In this document: piece after piece, positions 44,901 through 54,230 of the stretch
Position numbering within the stretch: the first letter of the stretch is position 1
How the letters are laid out: the number at the start of each line of letters is the position of its first letter
Source of the DNA: CAYHVK01 sp964360255
GTDB taxonomy: Bacteria > Bdellovibrionota > Bdellovibrionia > Bdellovibrionales > UBA1609
DNA length: 64,000 nucleotides
Assembly (NCBI GenBank): GCA_964360255.1
Contig: CAYHVK010000010.1
Coordinates: 62,001-126,000, forward strand
Reading direction: 5' to 3'
Notes under the pieces: model-generated
The model's input: only the letters and a program-made list of their open reading frames with translations
Databases searched by the model: none
What the model was told of the DNA's origin: nothing
Made by a program: the position numbers and the translations under genes

Positions 44901-45507
44901 CGGTATTCGCGTCGCCCAATATGACTTAGAGCTTCGTGGTGCTGGCGACATTCTCGGCGCTTCACAATCGGGTCATATCAATGCCGTTGGTTACGAACTT
45001 TACCTTGAGCTTCTAGAGGACGCGATTCGTGAGCGCAAGGGCGAGGTGGCGAAAGCCGCTGCTATTGAGCCAGAAATTAACCTTAGAATTCCTGCATTTA
45101 TTCCAGATAAATACATCCCGGATATTCGCGTGCGCTTGTCTTATTATAAAGCTCTTTCGCAAATTCAGTCGGCCGACGATCTCGATCGTATTGAAGACGA
45201 ATTTAAAGATCAGTTTGGCCCCCCACCAGAGCAGGTGATCAATTTGATGGGTCTAATGCTCATCCGTAAAGTTTGTAAGGATTTAGGTGTGAAAGATATC
45301 TCGGCTGGCAAAAACACCCTGACATTATCATTTACAGATCAGACTCCGCTCCCACCGCAAGAAGTTGTGCGCTTGAGCACTCGTGAGAATAAAAAGTTCT
45401 CAATCACGCCTGATCATCGTTTAAAAATTAAAATGAACGAAATCACATGGCCACGAGTTCATGAAGAGCTACTTTATCTCGTAAAGCTCTGCCCGAAGAT
45501 GCCCTAA
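41920..45507 (+). CDS. mfd: Transcription-repair coupling factor Mfd
   Basis: The 1195-residue protein has all Mfd parts: a UvrB-like N-terminal region with GSIVDIFSPAF and FELFGDIIDSIRTFD, an RNA-polymerase-interaction domain starting near GDLIVHRVHGIGVYEGL, RecG-like helicase motifs with Walker A GDVGFGKT (681-688) and DEEQ in LLIIDEEQKFG, and a C-terminal TRCF domain. It removes stalled RNA polymerase and recruits UvrA. The start is a GTG with GAG four bases upstream; an ATG at 41932 is the alternative. It ends in a CTAA shared with the convergent gene. Confidence 0.96.
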   Translation: MSKFMELTQSSTSSVAPLMVESFPLRLTSILNRQLEISESDILVSGSHSHLSLAILLAQHPGGAFNTATHVLILPNEDEALKLKRAILQFDPQIDISFLPAFDVGPYSTLHPNSKVLCERLGFLHKARNARPGQLFIATSESLMQRTLPCKVLSDLTFNLKKNDSLPDGLNQKLLMMGYTSVPVVEDVGTFSIRGSIVDIFSPAFSAPFRFELFGDIIDSIRTFDPATQRSLGDAASATVIPAREALFYNENRQMAAQKLQASAQDRNIDREELKELLRSISLGQSFYGMDFLLASFYKELESPLEFFNEKTYLWRVDHVDALQAADAILADLKKQFEEGEKLLIRPKPDELYSRYDQLTKPLDSREILFERIDFADSTQDADEIRLEYRSFSISEFSASCLALNNDQDKLFDYVARKFTEWKSQNYRLLVFSHSRTLAQRMQLLFEKCGFEPVIASENEYLWSDWLTQQRENPKLIHIIPRALGDSGRWPEEEVIFVRDDDIWGRKKPSRQYKKEGTLEDRVHALSFGDLKPGDLIVHRVHGIGVYEGLEVMPIDGVDSEFIRLKYKDNDRLFLPVYRVGQLQKFSGPTNDSLIDKLGGTGWAKTQTKVKAHLRDIADSLLKLYAARAGLTRPPFTLPDEDYFSFENSFPFEETEDQLRAISDVVTDLTKERPMDRLICGDVGFGKTEVAMRAAFKVVQEGKQVAIVAPTTILTFQHGESFKRRFAKWPVTIRVLNRFISTAEAKKTLALLKDGKVDILIGTHRLFSRDVQFKDLGLLIIDEEQKFGVTHKEKIRQMRESVDTLAMSATPIPRTLNMSLVGIRDLSLINTPPEDRLPTRTFVCKYDTETIRKGIRSELARGGQVFFLHNRVQSIHEAAAKVREAVPEARISVGHGQMDEHELEKTMLAFFNHEIDVLVCTAIIESGMDIPKANTIFIDNAQNFGVSQLYQLRGRVGRSKERAYCYLLVPPEKKLDKDAQERVRIIQENTALGSGIRVAQYDLELRGAGDILGASQSGHINAVGYELYLELLEDAIRERKGEVAKAAAIEPEINLRIPAFIPDKYIPDIRVRLSYYKALSQIQSADDLDRIEDEFKDQFGPPPEQVINLMGLMLIRKVCKDLGVKDISAGKNTLTLSFTDQTPLPPQEVVRLSTRENKKFSITPDHRLKIKMNEITWPRVHEELLYLVKLCPKMP

Positions 45508-46391
45508 AATTCTAAGCTGAGCCCCGCGCCAATTGTTGGGTCTGTTGAAAAGTCTGGATCACCCTCTGAGCCTGAAGCTAAGAACTGCTTCACTTCGGCG
45601 AATAAGAATGTGTTTTCGATTCCACTTTCTGTATACGCTTCAACGGAGGCCGATTTATCGACCCAGTTCAGCTGTAAGAGTACGCCTGCGCTCATATACG
45701 GTGCGAGCTGCGTATTTCCATTGAAAGAGTTGGCTCCGTTCGATTCTTTATAAAGTACTGTGTAAACGCCACCACCGATGTATGGAGCCACATATGGTTC
45801 ATACTGAATGGCATCGAGAATAAACTTTCCGCCGAGGCTGATCACCTGTAGCTGAAGTTTAATATTATCACCGAAAGAAATATCGTCCACATCGTTCGAG
45901 TAAACGCCGTATCCTAACTCTGCACCGATAGATCCAAATGAGAAATTTCTTTTGTAATTGGCGTAAATTTCTAAAAGTGGTGCAGACCCATAAAGATCTT
46001 CAAAGCTCACGAGCGTAGAGCTCGCATAATCAGACTCGTAACTTGTTGGCTCGAAAAGACTGTATTTAAGACCAACCTCGACGCCCTCTTTATTTCGGCG
46101 TACTTTATATGGCACAAGCGCTGAAACACTTGAAAGATCGGCGGGAAGAATATTTACGGGCTCAACTTCAACAAGCTGCTGCTCTTCTGGAGCATCATAA
46201 ATCTGCGGATTCTCTTGTATCTTTTTGGCTTCCGCTTCGCGGGCACGAATAATATCTTCAACTTTTTCGCGACGTTGGCGATCCAGTTCTTTTTCTTCAT
46301 CAATACGGTTCACGTTTTGCGCATAGGCAGGCGCCGTTAATGTGAGAGCGAGAAGAATCATAGTTGATAAAATAAAAGCGAGCTTTTTCAT
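45504..46391 (-). CDS. Predicted outer-membrane beta-barrel protein
   Basis: The 295-residue protein begins with a signal peptide (about 1-24, ending PAYAQ); AAAGGAGAC directly before the ATG at 46391 decides the start. A charged helical stretch (about 27-55, many Glu/Arg/Lys) precedes about 200 residues of alternating hydrophobic strands with many Tyr, Gly and Ser. The chain ends GAGLSLEF, with the terminal phenylalanine typical of BAM substrates. Function is unknown; the layout (periplasmic helix plus eight- to ten-strand barrel) resembles small OmpA-like barrels. Confidence 0.8.
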   Translation of the reverse strand: MKKLAFILSTMILLALTLTAPAYAQNVNRIDEEKELDRQRREKVEDIIRAREAEAKKIQENPQIYDAPEEQQLVEVEPVNILPADLSSVSALVPYKVRRNKEGVEVGLKYSLFEPTSYESDYASSTLVSFEDLYGSAPLLEIYANYKRNFSFGSIGAELGYGVYSNDVDDISFGDNIKLQLQVISLGGKFILDAIQYEPYVAPYIGGGVYTVLYKESNGANSFNGNTQLAPYMSAGVLLQLNWVDKSASVEAYTESGIENTFLFAEVKQFLASGSEGDPDFSTDPTIGAGLSLEF

Positions 46392-46463
46392 GTCTCCTTT
46401 TAGTGTAACGGGGCCTTTTCTAGAGATGAACCGAATTCGGCAAGCGCGCAGAATCACAGACTA

Positions 46464-46802
46464 TTGTCAGATGCTCTGCACCTAGACCAGCTGCCTCTTC
46501 GTGCTTACCGTGACCGCTCTTCAAACGAAGATATGAAACGCAGAATCTGGGAGCTTGAGCGCGCCGTTTGGCAGCTTCAGCAGCGCGTGTTTGAGCTCGA
46601 AGCCGACAAGAAAAACGGCACAGTGATCGCCGCCCCAGTACCAGAAACTCCAGATGCTTGGGCTTGCACGATCACAGCAATGGGTGATCAGTACGTCGGC
46701 ACCGGCGGATCAAAAGCTGTCGCTACCGCTCGCGCGGTAGAGAAATGTACAGCCGCTCGCAAGGACAGCTTCTTCTGCAAAGATGCGAAGTGTGAAAAAT
46801 AA
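46464..46802 (+). CDS. Small protein with a coiled coil and a four-cysteine tail (unknown function)
   Basis: I do not recognise this 112-residue protein. Residues about 24-50 form a heptad-like helix (MKRRIWELERAVWQLQQRV), then a Pro-rich hinge, then a C-terminal unit with C68, C95, C105 and C110 (WACTITAMGDQYVGTGGSK). There is no signal peptide. The frame opens with a TTG at 46464 without a clear ribosome site; an ATG at 46533 would remove the first 23 residues. A CCGAATTCGG palindrome lies at 46431-46440, between this gene and the divergent barrel gene. Confidence 0.6.
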   Translation: MSDALHLDQLPLRAYRDRSSNEDMKRRIWELERAVWQLQQRVFELEADKKNGTVIAAPVPETPDAWACTITAMGDQYVGTGGSKAVATARAVEKCTAARKDSFFCKDAKCEK

Positions 46803-46815
46803 AAACTCGTGTAGC

Positions 46816-47832
46816 CTACTCGATTTTAAATACTTTTAATAAGACCGCGACAGTGAATGCGAGAAGAAAGTAAGAAATCGTGAGCTGTATCCAACACAAT
46901 ACTCTCGCCATCTTAGTGACACCGATAATGTCACTGGGTGGATTTGATGTACTATTCATTATAGACAGGTAAAATAGATCGAAATGCGTCGGGACGAAAA
47001 CTAATTTACTGAAATCATAGTCCATGGGCGCTTGGTAGGAGCCCAAAATATTCAAGACTTCACCGTAAAAAATGTTCTTCGCCCTTTCTTTTTGATCACA
47101 GAATTTTTCTATACTACTGCTGGCATCAAAAAGAGTCTGTTTCAATCCAAGCAACGATTGTTCCTCACGGTTTTCAAAAATCTCTTTCCGAATCTTACCT
47201 GAGGCTCTTACAAGCTCCGCGAAAAGGTTGTTTGCATCTGAGGATATGAGCTGGGCAACTTTATCTTCAATTCCTTGCGCGTCTAATTCAAAGTACTCTT
47301 GTATAAATTTTCGCGGCAAGATTCGCTCAATACTGTTGTCGTGATATGTTCGAATCCTGAACCGAGTGGCCCCATATTTTTCAAAGGTTTTGTCGACCAT
47401 CTCCTGCGGAGTTTTACCCCGAATCATTGTATCTCGAAACTCGTCCCAGCTCTCAGCCTCGCTTGGAATTTGGCGCTGCAATGACCTGTCTTGAGAGAAG
47501 GGCATCCAGCTATTAATTAATGTGCCACCCCAATCTGTGAGGTACAGCTCATTTTGTGCCTCTTTAACCCGCAAGTCCTGCAGATTCTCTGATATTTTAA
47601 ATGCCGGAATATAGTTTTGCGCGCCGAATATACGTTTATCCTTGTAGTGTATAAAGTTTGCGCGATGAAACTCATGAATAAATACGAATAAGAAAAAAAA
47701 AGAAAATACAATTAAGATAAAAGACCCGATAGTAGCGCCCAACAGGTACAATTTATCAGCCCATATTGTCTCTGCGACGGACTTCAAGGTCATAACGATA
47801 CTTGAAAAAAAGAGCGCGCCTTTTGAAATCAT
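46816..47832 (-). CDS. Membrane protein with a potassium-channel-like pore region but no TVGYG filter
   Basis: The 338-residue protein has one helix at about 29-52, a 230-residue polar region rich in Glu, Arg and Phe, and a C-terminal hydrophobic pair. Residues 285-310 (DLFYLSIMNSTSNPPSDIIG, then VTKMAR) line up with the pore helix, filter and start of the inner helix of two-TM potassium channels (D-x-x-Y-x-S ... T-x-G-Y-G-D-I-x-x-x-T-x-x-A-R), but the filter reads TSNPPSD. The last helix is about 311-334. Channel ancestry is inferred from pattern only. GAGG lies before the ATG. The gene is isolated, between the ATP synthase operon and mfd, and A/T-richer than both. Confidence 0.7.
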   Translation of the reverse strand: MISKGALFFSSIVMTLKSVAETIWADKLYLLGATIGSFILIVFSFFFLFVFIHEFHRANFIHYKDKRIFGAQNYIPAFKISENLQDLRVKEAQNELYLTDWGGTLINSWMPFSQDRSLQRQIPSEAESWDEFRDTMIRGKTPQEMVDKTFEKYGATRFRIRTYHDNSIERILPRKFIQEYFELDAQGIEDKVAQLISSDANNLFAELVRASGKIRKEIFENREEQSLLGLKQTLFDASSSIEKFCDQKERAKNIFYGEVLNILGSYQAPMDYDFSKLVFVPTHFDLFYLSIMNSTSNPPSDIIGVTKMARVLCWIQLTISYFLLAFTVAVLLKVFKIE

Positions 47833-47910
47833 TTGCGTTCCTCTTAATCAATTTTATTCCAAACCTCCCTCAGTTATTTCTAAAAAACTGGAGGGGTAAG
47901 GAGGGGCGTC

Positions 47911-48311
47911 CTATTGTAATACATCCAAGCGAGCTTTTTCTTTCTGCACTTTTCTTTGAACTACTGAGTATACGTCTGGGCCGAGGCCAGCATCTTGAAG
48001 ACGTTTTTCTGCTTGCTTGTAGTTCTCTTCAGCGCGAGCGCGGTCAAGATCACCTGACCACTCTGCTGTATCGGCTAGAATGCTAACACCTTTTGGATTC
48101 ACCTCAAGGTAGCCCCAGCTTATAGCAGCTTTGCGACGAGTCGCTTCGCCCTTCACTTGAACTTCTAACACTCCAGCAGTGAGCGTCGTCATCAGCGGTG
48201 CGTGACCAGGAAGTATATCAAGCTGACCTTTGAAGGCCGGCACGATCACTTCTGTCACTTCGACATCTGTGAGGAGTTTTTTTGCTGGAGTTACTAGTGT
48301 TAGCGTAAACA

Positions 48312-48312
<1 letters not shown>
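47911..48312 (-). CDS. atpC: ATP synthase F1 epsilon subunit
   Basis: The 133-residue protein starts MFTLTLVTPAKKLLTDVEVTEVIVPAFKGQLDILPGHAPLMTTL, the N-terminal beta sandwich of epsilon, and ends with a helical hairpin (ARAEENYKQAEKRL). It is part of the rotor and can inhibit ATP hydrolysis. Its ATG overlaps the atpD stop codon as TAATG. Last gene of the operon; an imperfect hairpin follows. Confidence 0.95.
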
Positions 48313-49739
<1,427 letters not shown>

Positions 49740-49765
49740 TTAAAAAATATCAGGATTAAAAAAAT

Positions 49766-50653
49766 CTATCCGTTGTTAACAGCTTCTGCACCCGAGCAAA
49801 TTTCGATCAACTCGCGAGTGATCGCTGCTTGGCGAAGCTTGTTGTAAGTTAATGTTAAGTTATTAATCATTTCTTTCGCATTCTTCGTCGCGTTTTCCAT
49901 CGCCGTCATACGAGCCGCGTGTTCGGCAGCTACGCTTTCTGACATCGCTTTGAAAACTTGGATTGCGAAGTGCTGAGTCAGCAATTCTTCTAACATCTCA
50001 GCCGGACTTGGCTCGAAAATCAAATCCTTAGAGAAGCCAGTTTTTTTGCCATCAACCTCGAAAGAAGTTTTAGAAATATCGATCGGTAGAATCGTGTGCA
50101 CACTTAGCGCTTGTGAAATGGCTGATACGAACTCGTTATTAATGAAGCGAATCTCGTCGTAGCCACCAGAAATAAACTTCTCCATGCAATCTTTTGCAAT
50201 ATCAGAAGCCATTTGCATTGAATACTCACGCGCCATATTCAGGCGAACGTCTAGAGCCGTAACTCCGCGACGCTTGAAATAGTCTGCGCCTTTACGACCG
50301 ATAAAAATAAAATCGATTTTCTTATACTTGCTTTGATTCGCAGCCAACCACTTCTCAGTGAAGCGATTCACCGAGTTGTTGAAACCACCGCAAAGACCGC
50401 GATCACTTGTAATAGCGACCACTAAAATTTTCTGAGGATTTTCTACCCGACTCAGTAGCGGATGCGACACGCGCTCAGTTGTTGCGATATCTGAAATCAC
50501 TGCCAACAAACGATTGGCATAAGGTCTCATGTTCACAATCTGATCTTGAGCACGTCGAAGCTTCGCCGCCGAAACCATTTTCATGGCCCGGGTAATTTGT
50601 TGAGTATTCTTAGTACTCACAATTTTCTGACGAATATCCTTTAAGCTTGGCAT
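49766..50653 (-). CDS. atpG: ATP synthase F1 gamma subunit
   Basis: The 295-residue central-stalk subunit starts PSLKDIRQKIVSTKNTQQITRAMKMVSAAKLRRAQ and ends ENATKNAKEMINNLTLTYNKLRQAAITRELIEICSGAEA, both conserved coiled-coil ends of gamma. The middle holds ITSDRGLCGGFNNSV. It rotates within the alpha/beta ring. It is six bases after atpA. Confidence 0.96.
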   Translation of the reverse strand: MPSLKDIRQKIVSTKNTQQITRAMKMVSAAKLRRAQDQIVNMRPYANRLLAVISDIATTERVSHPLLSRVENPQKILVVAITSDRGLCGGFNNSVNRFTEKWLAANQSKYKKIDFIFIGRKGADYFKRRGVTALDVRLNMAREYSMQMASDIAKDCMEKFISGGYDEIRFINNEFVSAISQALSVHTILPIDISKTSFEVDGKKTGFSKDLIFEPSPAEMLEELLTQHFAIQVFKAMSESVAAEHAARMTAMENATKNAKEMINNLTLTYNKLRQAAITRELIEICSGAEAVNNG

Positions 50654-50659
50654 TTTATA

Positions 50660-52186
50660 TTACGCCTCGCCCGCTGTTTTGAAGATAGCTAAGAATTCAG
50701 TCAAGGCGTCTTTAAGCTGAGCTTTCGTGTCGTCCTTAACTGCTTTTTCTTCTGCGATCTTTTGAAGAATCTTTTTGTTCTTTTGTTCCATGAATTCTGT
50801 GAATTCTTTCTCGAAACGAACAACATCTTTGTCAGAAATTTTATCTAGGTAGCCATTTGTAGCTGCAAAGATAATTGAAATTTGATTTTCTACGCGAACC
50901 GGTTGGTACTGACCTTGTTTTAGAATTTCAACAAGGCGGCGGCCACGCGCCAATTGAGCTTGAGTGATCGCATCAAGATCTGATGCGAAGGCAGCGAAAG
51001 CTTCTAGTTCGCGGAACTGAGCGAGCTCAAGTTTCAATGAGCCAGCAACTTGCTTCATGCCTTTAATCTGAGCGGCACCACCCACACGAGATACCGACTT
51101 ACCCACATCAACCGCTGGACGAATACCTTTATAGAAAAGATCCGCTAGCAAGAAGATCTGACCATCTGTAATCGAAATCACGTTTGTCGGAATGTAAGCT
51201 GCGATATCGCCCGCTTGTGTTTCGATGATTGGAAGAGCTGTTAATGAACCGCCGCCCATTTCATCAGACATTTTAGCTGCACGCTCAAGAAGACGAGAGT
51301 GAATATAGAATACGTCACCAGGGAAAGCTTCGCGGCCTGGAGGACGACGAAGAAGAAGTGACAACTGACGATATGCTTGTGCTTGTTTTGTTAAATCATC
51401 ATAAATAATGAGGGCGTGCTTGCCTGTGTCGCGGAAGTATTCTGCCATTGCGCAACCTGCGAATGGAGCCAAGAATTGAAGCGGAGCTGGATCAGACGCT
51501 GTCGCGCTGATAACAGTCGTGTATTCCATCGCGCCGGCGCGACGAAGTTTTTCAACAACCTGAGCCACTGTCGATTTTTTCTGACCGATAGCTACGTAGA
51601 AGCAATGAACTTTTTGATCGGCTTGGTTGATGATTGTATCGATTGCGATTGCCGTCTTACCAGTTTGTCGGTCACCGATGATCAATTCACGTTGGCCGCG
51701 GCCAATGGGAATCAAGGCATCGATAGCTTTAATACCAGTTTGAAGAGGCTCAGCTACAGGCTGACGTTTTACGATGCCCGGAGCTTTTACGTCTACAACG
51801 CGAAATTCTTTAGTTTGAATTGGGCCCTTGCCATCGATTGGATTACCGAGAGCATCGACTACGCGACCGATAAGTGCTTCACCAACTGGCACTTGAACGA
51901 TTTTTTTTGTGCGCTTAACTGTGTCGCCTTCTTTAATTCCTGAATCTTCGCCAAGAACAACCACACCCACTGAATCTTCTTCAAGATTCAATACCATGCC
52001 TGATACTTGGTTCGGAAATGTAACAAGCTCACCGGCCATTACGCCTTCAAGTCCGTAAATACGAGCCACACCGTCACTGATAGACAATACGGTACCAGAC
52101 TCTGTTACCTCTAAGTTTTTAGAATAATTCTTGATCTGTTCTTTCAGAACGCGACTGATTTCGTCGGCGCGAATCGTAAGATTCAT
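50660..52186 (-). CDS. atpA: ATP synthase F1 alpha subunit
   Basis: The 508-residue regulatory subunit has Walker A GDRQTGKT, the [13 protein letters not shown] region and the [28 protein letters not shown] block typical of alpha. A C-terminal helical domain follows. Its ATG overlaps the atpH stop as TAATG. Normal length. Confidence 0.97.
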   Translation of the reverse strand: MNLTIRADEISRVLKEQIKNYSKNLEVTESGTVLSISDGVARIYGLEGVMAGELVTFPNQVSGMVLNLEEDSVGVVVLGEDSGIKEGDTVKRTKKIVQVPVGEALIGRVVDALGNPIDGKGPIQTKEFRVVDVKAPGIVKRQPVAEPLQTGIKAIDALIPIGRGQRELIIGDRQTGKTAIAIDTIINQADQKVHCFYVAIGQKKSTVAQVVEKLRRAGAMEYTTVISATASDPAPLQFLAPFAGCAMAEYFRDTGKHALIIYDDLTKQAQAYRQLSLLLRRPPGREAFPGDVFYIHSRLLERAAKMSDEMGGGSLTALPIIETQAGDIAAYIPTNVISITDGQIFLLADLFYKGIRPAVDVGKSVSRVGGAAQIKGMKQVAGSLKLELAQFRELEAFAAFASDLDAITQAQLARGRRLVEILKQGQYQPVRVENQISIIFAATNGYLDKISDKDVVRFEKEFTEFMEQKNKKILQKIAEEKAVKDDTKAQLKDALTEFLAIFKTAGEA

Positions 52187-52734
52187 TAGTGTGTACTCCT
52201 GTTTAAATTTTCTTCAATGCGACGTAAATGTGATGAAAGGCTGTCGTCGAAAGTTAAACTTCCAACTTTTGCAACCACTCCACCGATAATTGATTTGTCT
52301 TCGACAAATTCTAATTCAACTTTTTTGTTTGTGGCCTGAGCTATAGAGCTTTGTACATCCATCCGCTCAACTTGAGAAAGAGCGGCGCCAGATCTCACGA
52401 CTCCACGAGTGACTCCGCCCTGTAAGTCAGATTTTGCCTCATAAGCCGCTACGATTTCAGAAAGCAACGAAAGACGTTCGCGCTGAGCGAGCAATAGAAT
52501 AAGCGATTCAACCTCTTGACTGAGGCCCGCGCCTTTAAGCGCTGCGGCCACTACTTTTTCTTTTTCTGATGCCGGTATTAACGGAGATAAAACAAAGGCT
52601 TTCGTAGCCGCATCTTGCTCAAAAATTTCTGCGATCTTTTTAAGTTGACCGAAATTAGTTTCGTGATTTTTTGACTCTTCGCCCATTTGAAAAAGTGCAA
52701 CTGCGTAGCGCTTCGCTATTTCTGAATATCTCAT
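52186..52734 (-). CDS. atpH: ATP synthase F1 delta subunit
   Basis: The 182-residue protein has the six-helix N-terminal OSCP domain ([19 protein letters not shown]) and the C-terminal [28 protein letters not shown] signature of delta. It fixes the peripheral stalk to F1. The start overlaps the atpF stop as ATGA. Confidence 0.94.
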   Translation of the reverse strand: MRYSEIAKRYAVALFQMGEESKNHETNFGQLKKIAEIFEQDAATKAFVLSPLIPASEKEKVVAAALKGAGLSQEVESLILLLAQRERLSLLSEIVAAYEAKSDLQGGVTRGVVRSGAALSQVERMDVQSSIAQATNKKVELEFVEDKSIIGGVVAKVGSLTFDDSLSSHLRRIEENLNRSTH

Positions 52735-53318
52735 AATTGAGCTCCTCGGTGGGCGCTGACGGCTTTTTGGCCAAAACCTTTTTGAAGACCAGAAAGAACT
52801 GCTGCGTCTGCACCCGCGCGGACCTGCTCTTGAGCGACTTTAATTGAGTTCGTCACAAGTTCAGTTCTAAGAGCCGCAATCGCTCTTTCGTGTTCAAAGA
52901 AGATCCCTTTTTCAGACTCACTAGCAGCTTTTACTGCGGCCTCTTGGGCCTCTTTAATAAGTCTTAATTTTAATTCAGCAGATTCTTTGGTGGCTTCTTT
53001 GCGGCTCGTCTCGGCATTCTTCTCTAGGCCCGCAAGACGTGTTTTAATTTCTGCGTGCGCTTTTTCGGCGTTTTGTTTGAGCTCTGCTGCTTTTGTAACG
53101 GCCGAGTTAAACTCGGCGCCTTTGCTGGCGAAGAATTCTTTAACCGGCTTGCGAAGTAAGAAGACAAGGGCTACGAAAAAGATCGTGAAGTTGATGAGCT
53201 GTGGAACAATCAGCGCTGACCATGGAATTCCGTGATCTTCACCGTGTGCTGCAGAAGCAGCGAAAATTTGTGCTACAACAGCGAAATAAACTAATGAAGT
53301 TTTAAAAACTAATTTCAT
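52731..53318 (-). CDS. atpF: ATP synthase F0 subunit b (with signal-like N-terminus)
   Basis: The 195-residue peripheral-stalk subunit has a membrane helix near 37-60 (LINFTIFFVALVFLLRKPVKEFF) and then a long charged Ala/Glu/Lys-rich coiled coil. The first 27 residues look like a signal peptide, as in several deltaproteobacterial b subunits. It is paired with the b' gene three bases upstream, so the stalk is a b/b' heterodimer. The a and c subunit genes are not here. Confidence 0.92.
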   Translation of the reverse strand: MKLVFKTSLVYFAVVAQIFAASAAHGEDHGIPWSALIVPQLINFTIFFVALVFLLRKPVKEFFASKGAEFNSAVTKAAELKQNAEKAHAEIKTRLAGLEKNAETSRKEATKESAELKLRLIKEAQEAAVKAASESEKGIFFEHERAIAALRTELVTNSIKVAQEQVRAGADAAVLSGLQKGFGQKAVSAHRGAQL

Positions 53319-53321
53319 TTC

Positions 53322-53774
53322 TTAGTGTTCCTTTGCCAGCAGGCGCTCTTTAATAAGCTGGCCAACTTGCGGAGCTTCTTTAATCAGCTCTTCGCGGGCG
53401 CGATTGTATTCGTCTTTGAGTTTTGCGCGGGCCGCTTCAAGCTGAGCCTTTGATTTCTCACGGCTTTCTGTTTGAATTTTAAGTTGTTCGCGAGCGGCTT
53501 CTGTTTTGGCCTGGTCATAAATATCTTTAATATCTAAATTGAGTTCGCGGGCTTTGCGCTGAAACGCGGCTTCAAGTTCGCGTGTTTGATCGGTTAAAGT
53601 TTCTGCGGCCTCTTCGCTGCCTACAGTTTTACTTTGTCGCTCTTGAAAGGCCTTATAATAAGGCTTCACAACAATCGTCGTGAAAAGTACGTAAGCGACA
53701 AGAAAGATGCCTAATTGAATCCAGATGGTCGAATTAACACCGAGAGAAGTAAAAATCCCTAGTACACTGTTCAT
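53322..53774 (-). CDS. ATP synthase F0 subunit b'
   Basis: The 150-residue protein has one N-terminal membrane helix (about 17-36, IWIQLGIFLVAYVLFTTIVV), the KPYYKAFQERQ turn after it, and a long Ala/Glu/Lys/Arg coiled coil. This is the second stalk subunit. It is the first gene of the ATP synthase operon, 84 bases after the bactofilin gene; a TTGACC-type box in that gap may be its promoter, but the -10 is unclear. Confidence 0.88.
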   Translation of the reverse strand: MNSVLGIFTSLGVNSTIWIQLGIFLVAYVLFTTIVVKPYYKAFQERQSKTVGSEEAAETLTDQTRELEAAFQRKARELNLDIKDIYDQAKTEAAREQLKIQTESREKSKAQLEAARAKLKDEYNRAREELIKEAPQVGQLIKERLLAKEH

Positions 53775-53858
53775 ATATTGAAATTCCTGTTTAAAGCTCT
53801 GAGCGTGAAGAGAAGTAACTTTTTGAACAGGATGGGGTCAAGGTCTTTTCGGTTTTGC

Positions 53859-54230
53859 TTAGTTTTTCGGCATATATGATGCGCCTTCAAATACGACACC
53901 TTCGTCGATTCTTAGGCTTGGGGTCGTCACCGTGCCGGTGAAAACTGCGGGGGGATGCATGATAACTTTGCGGCGAGCGAAGATGTTGCCCTTCACCGCT
54001 CCACAAATAATGACGTTTTCGGCCTCAATTTGAGCATCTACGCGCGCACCCGGATCCACCACCAGCGTATCATTGGTGAAGATCTCACCCTTGAATTCGC
54101 CACCGATACGTACAGTTCCCTCAAAGGTCAGGCGGCCCTCAAAGCTGGCCCCCTGATCTAAAAGGGCGGTCACTTGACCTTGTGCGTTCTGAAGTGTGGC
54201 GACTGGAGTGTTGGTTTCTGTGCTGCTCAT
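53859..54230 (-). CDS. bacA: Bactofilin
   Basis: The 123-residue protein has a short disordered N-terminus and a right-handed beta-helix core with repeating turns (GRLTFEGTVRIGGEFKGEIF, then DTLVVDPGARVDAQIEAENV, then GNIFARRKVI), the DUF583/bactofilin pattern. Bactofilins polymerise without nucleotide and often organise the cell pole, ParABS or peptidoglycan enzymes; in Myxococcus they work with ParAB. Its ATG overlaps the parB stop as ATGA, which fits a role in segregation. Confidence 0.93.
   Translation of the reverse strand: MSSTETNTPVATLQNAQGQVTALLDQGASFEGRLTFEGTVRIGGEFKGEIFTNDTLVVDPGARVDAQIEAENVIICGAVKGNIFARRKVIMHPPAVFTGTVTTPSLRIDEGVVFEGASYMPKN

Noticed and set aside
46428..46446. Second copy of the 3616-3633 repeat word near the barrel-protein promoter
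   Set aside because: Similarity is limited to about 14 bases with one mismatch and centres on an EcoRI-like palindrome, so it may be chance.
51416..51943. Rightward open frame of 175 codons inside atpA
   Set aside because: Antisense to conserved alpha-subunit motifs, no ribosome site, no recognisable protein.
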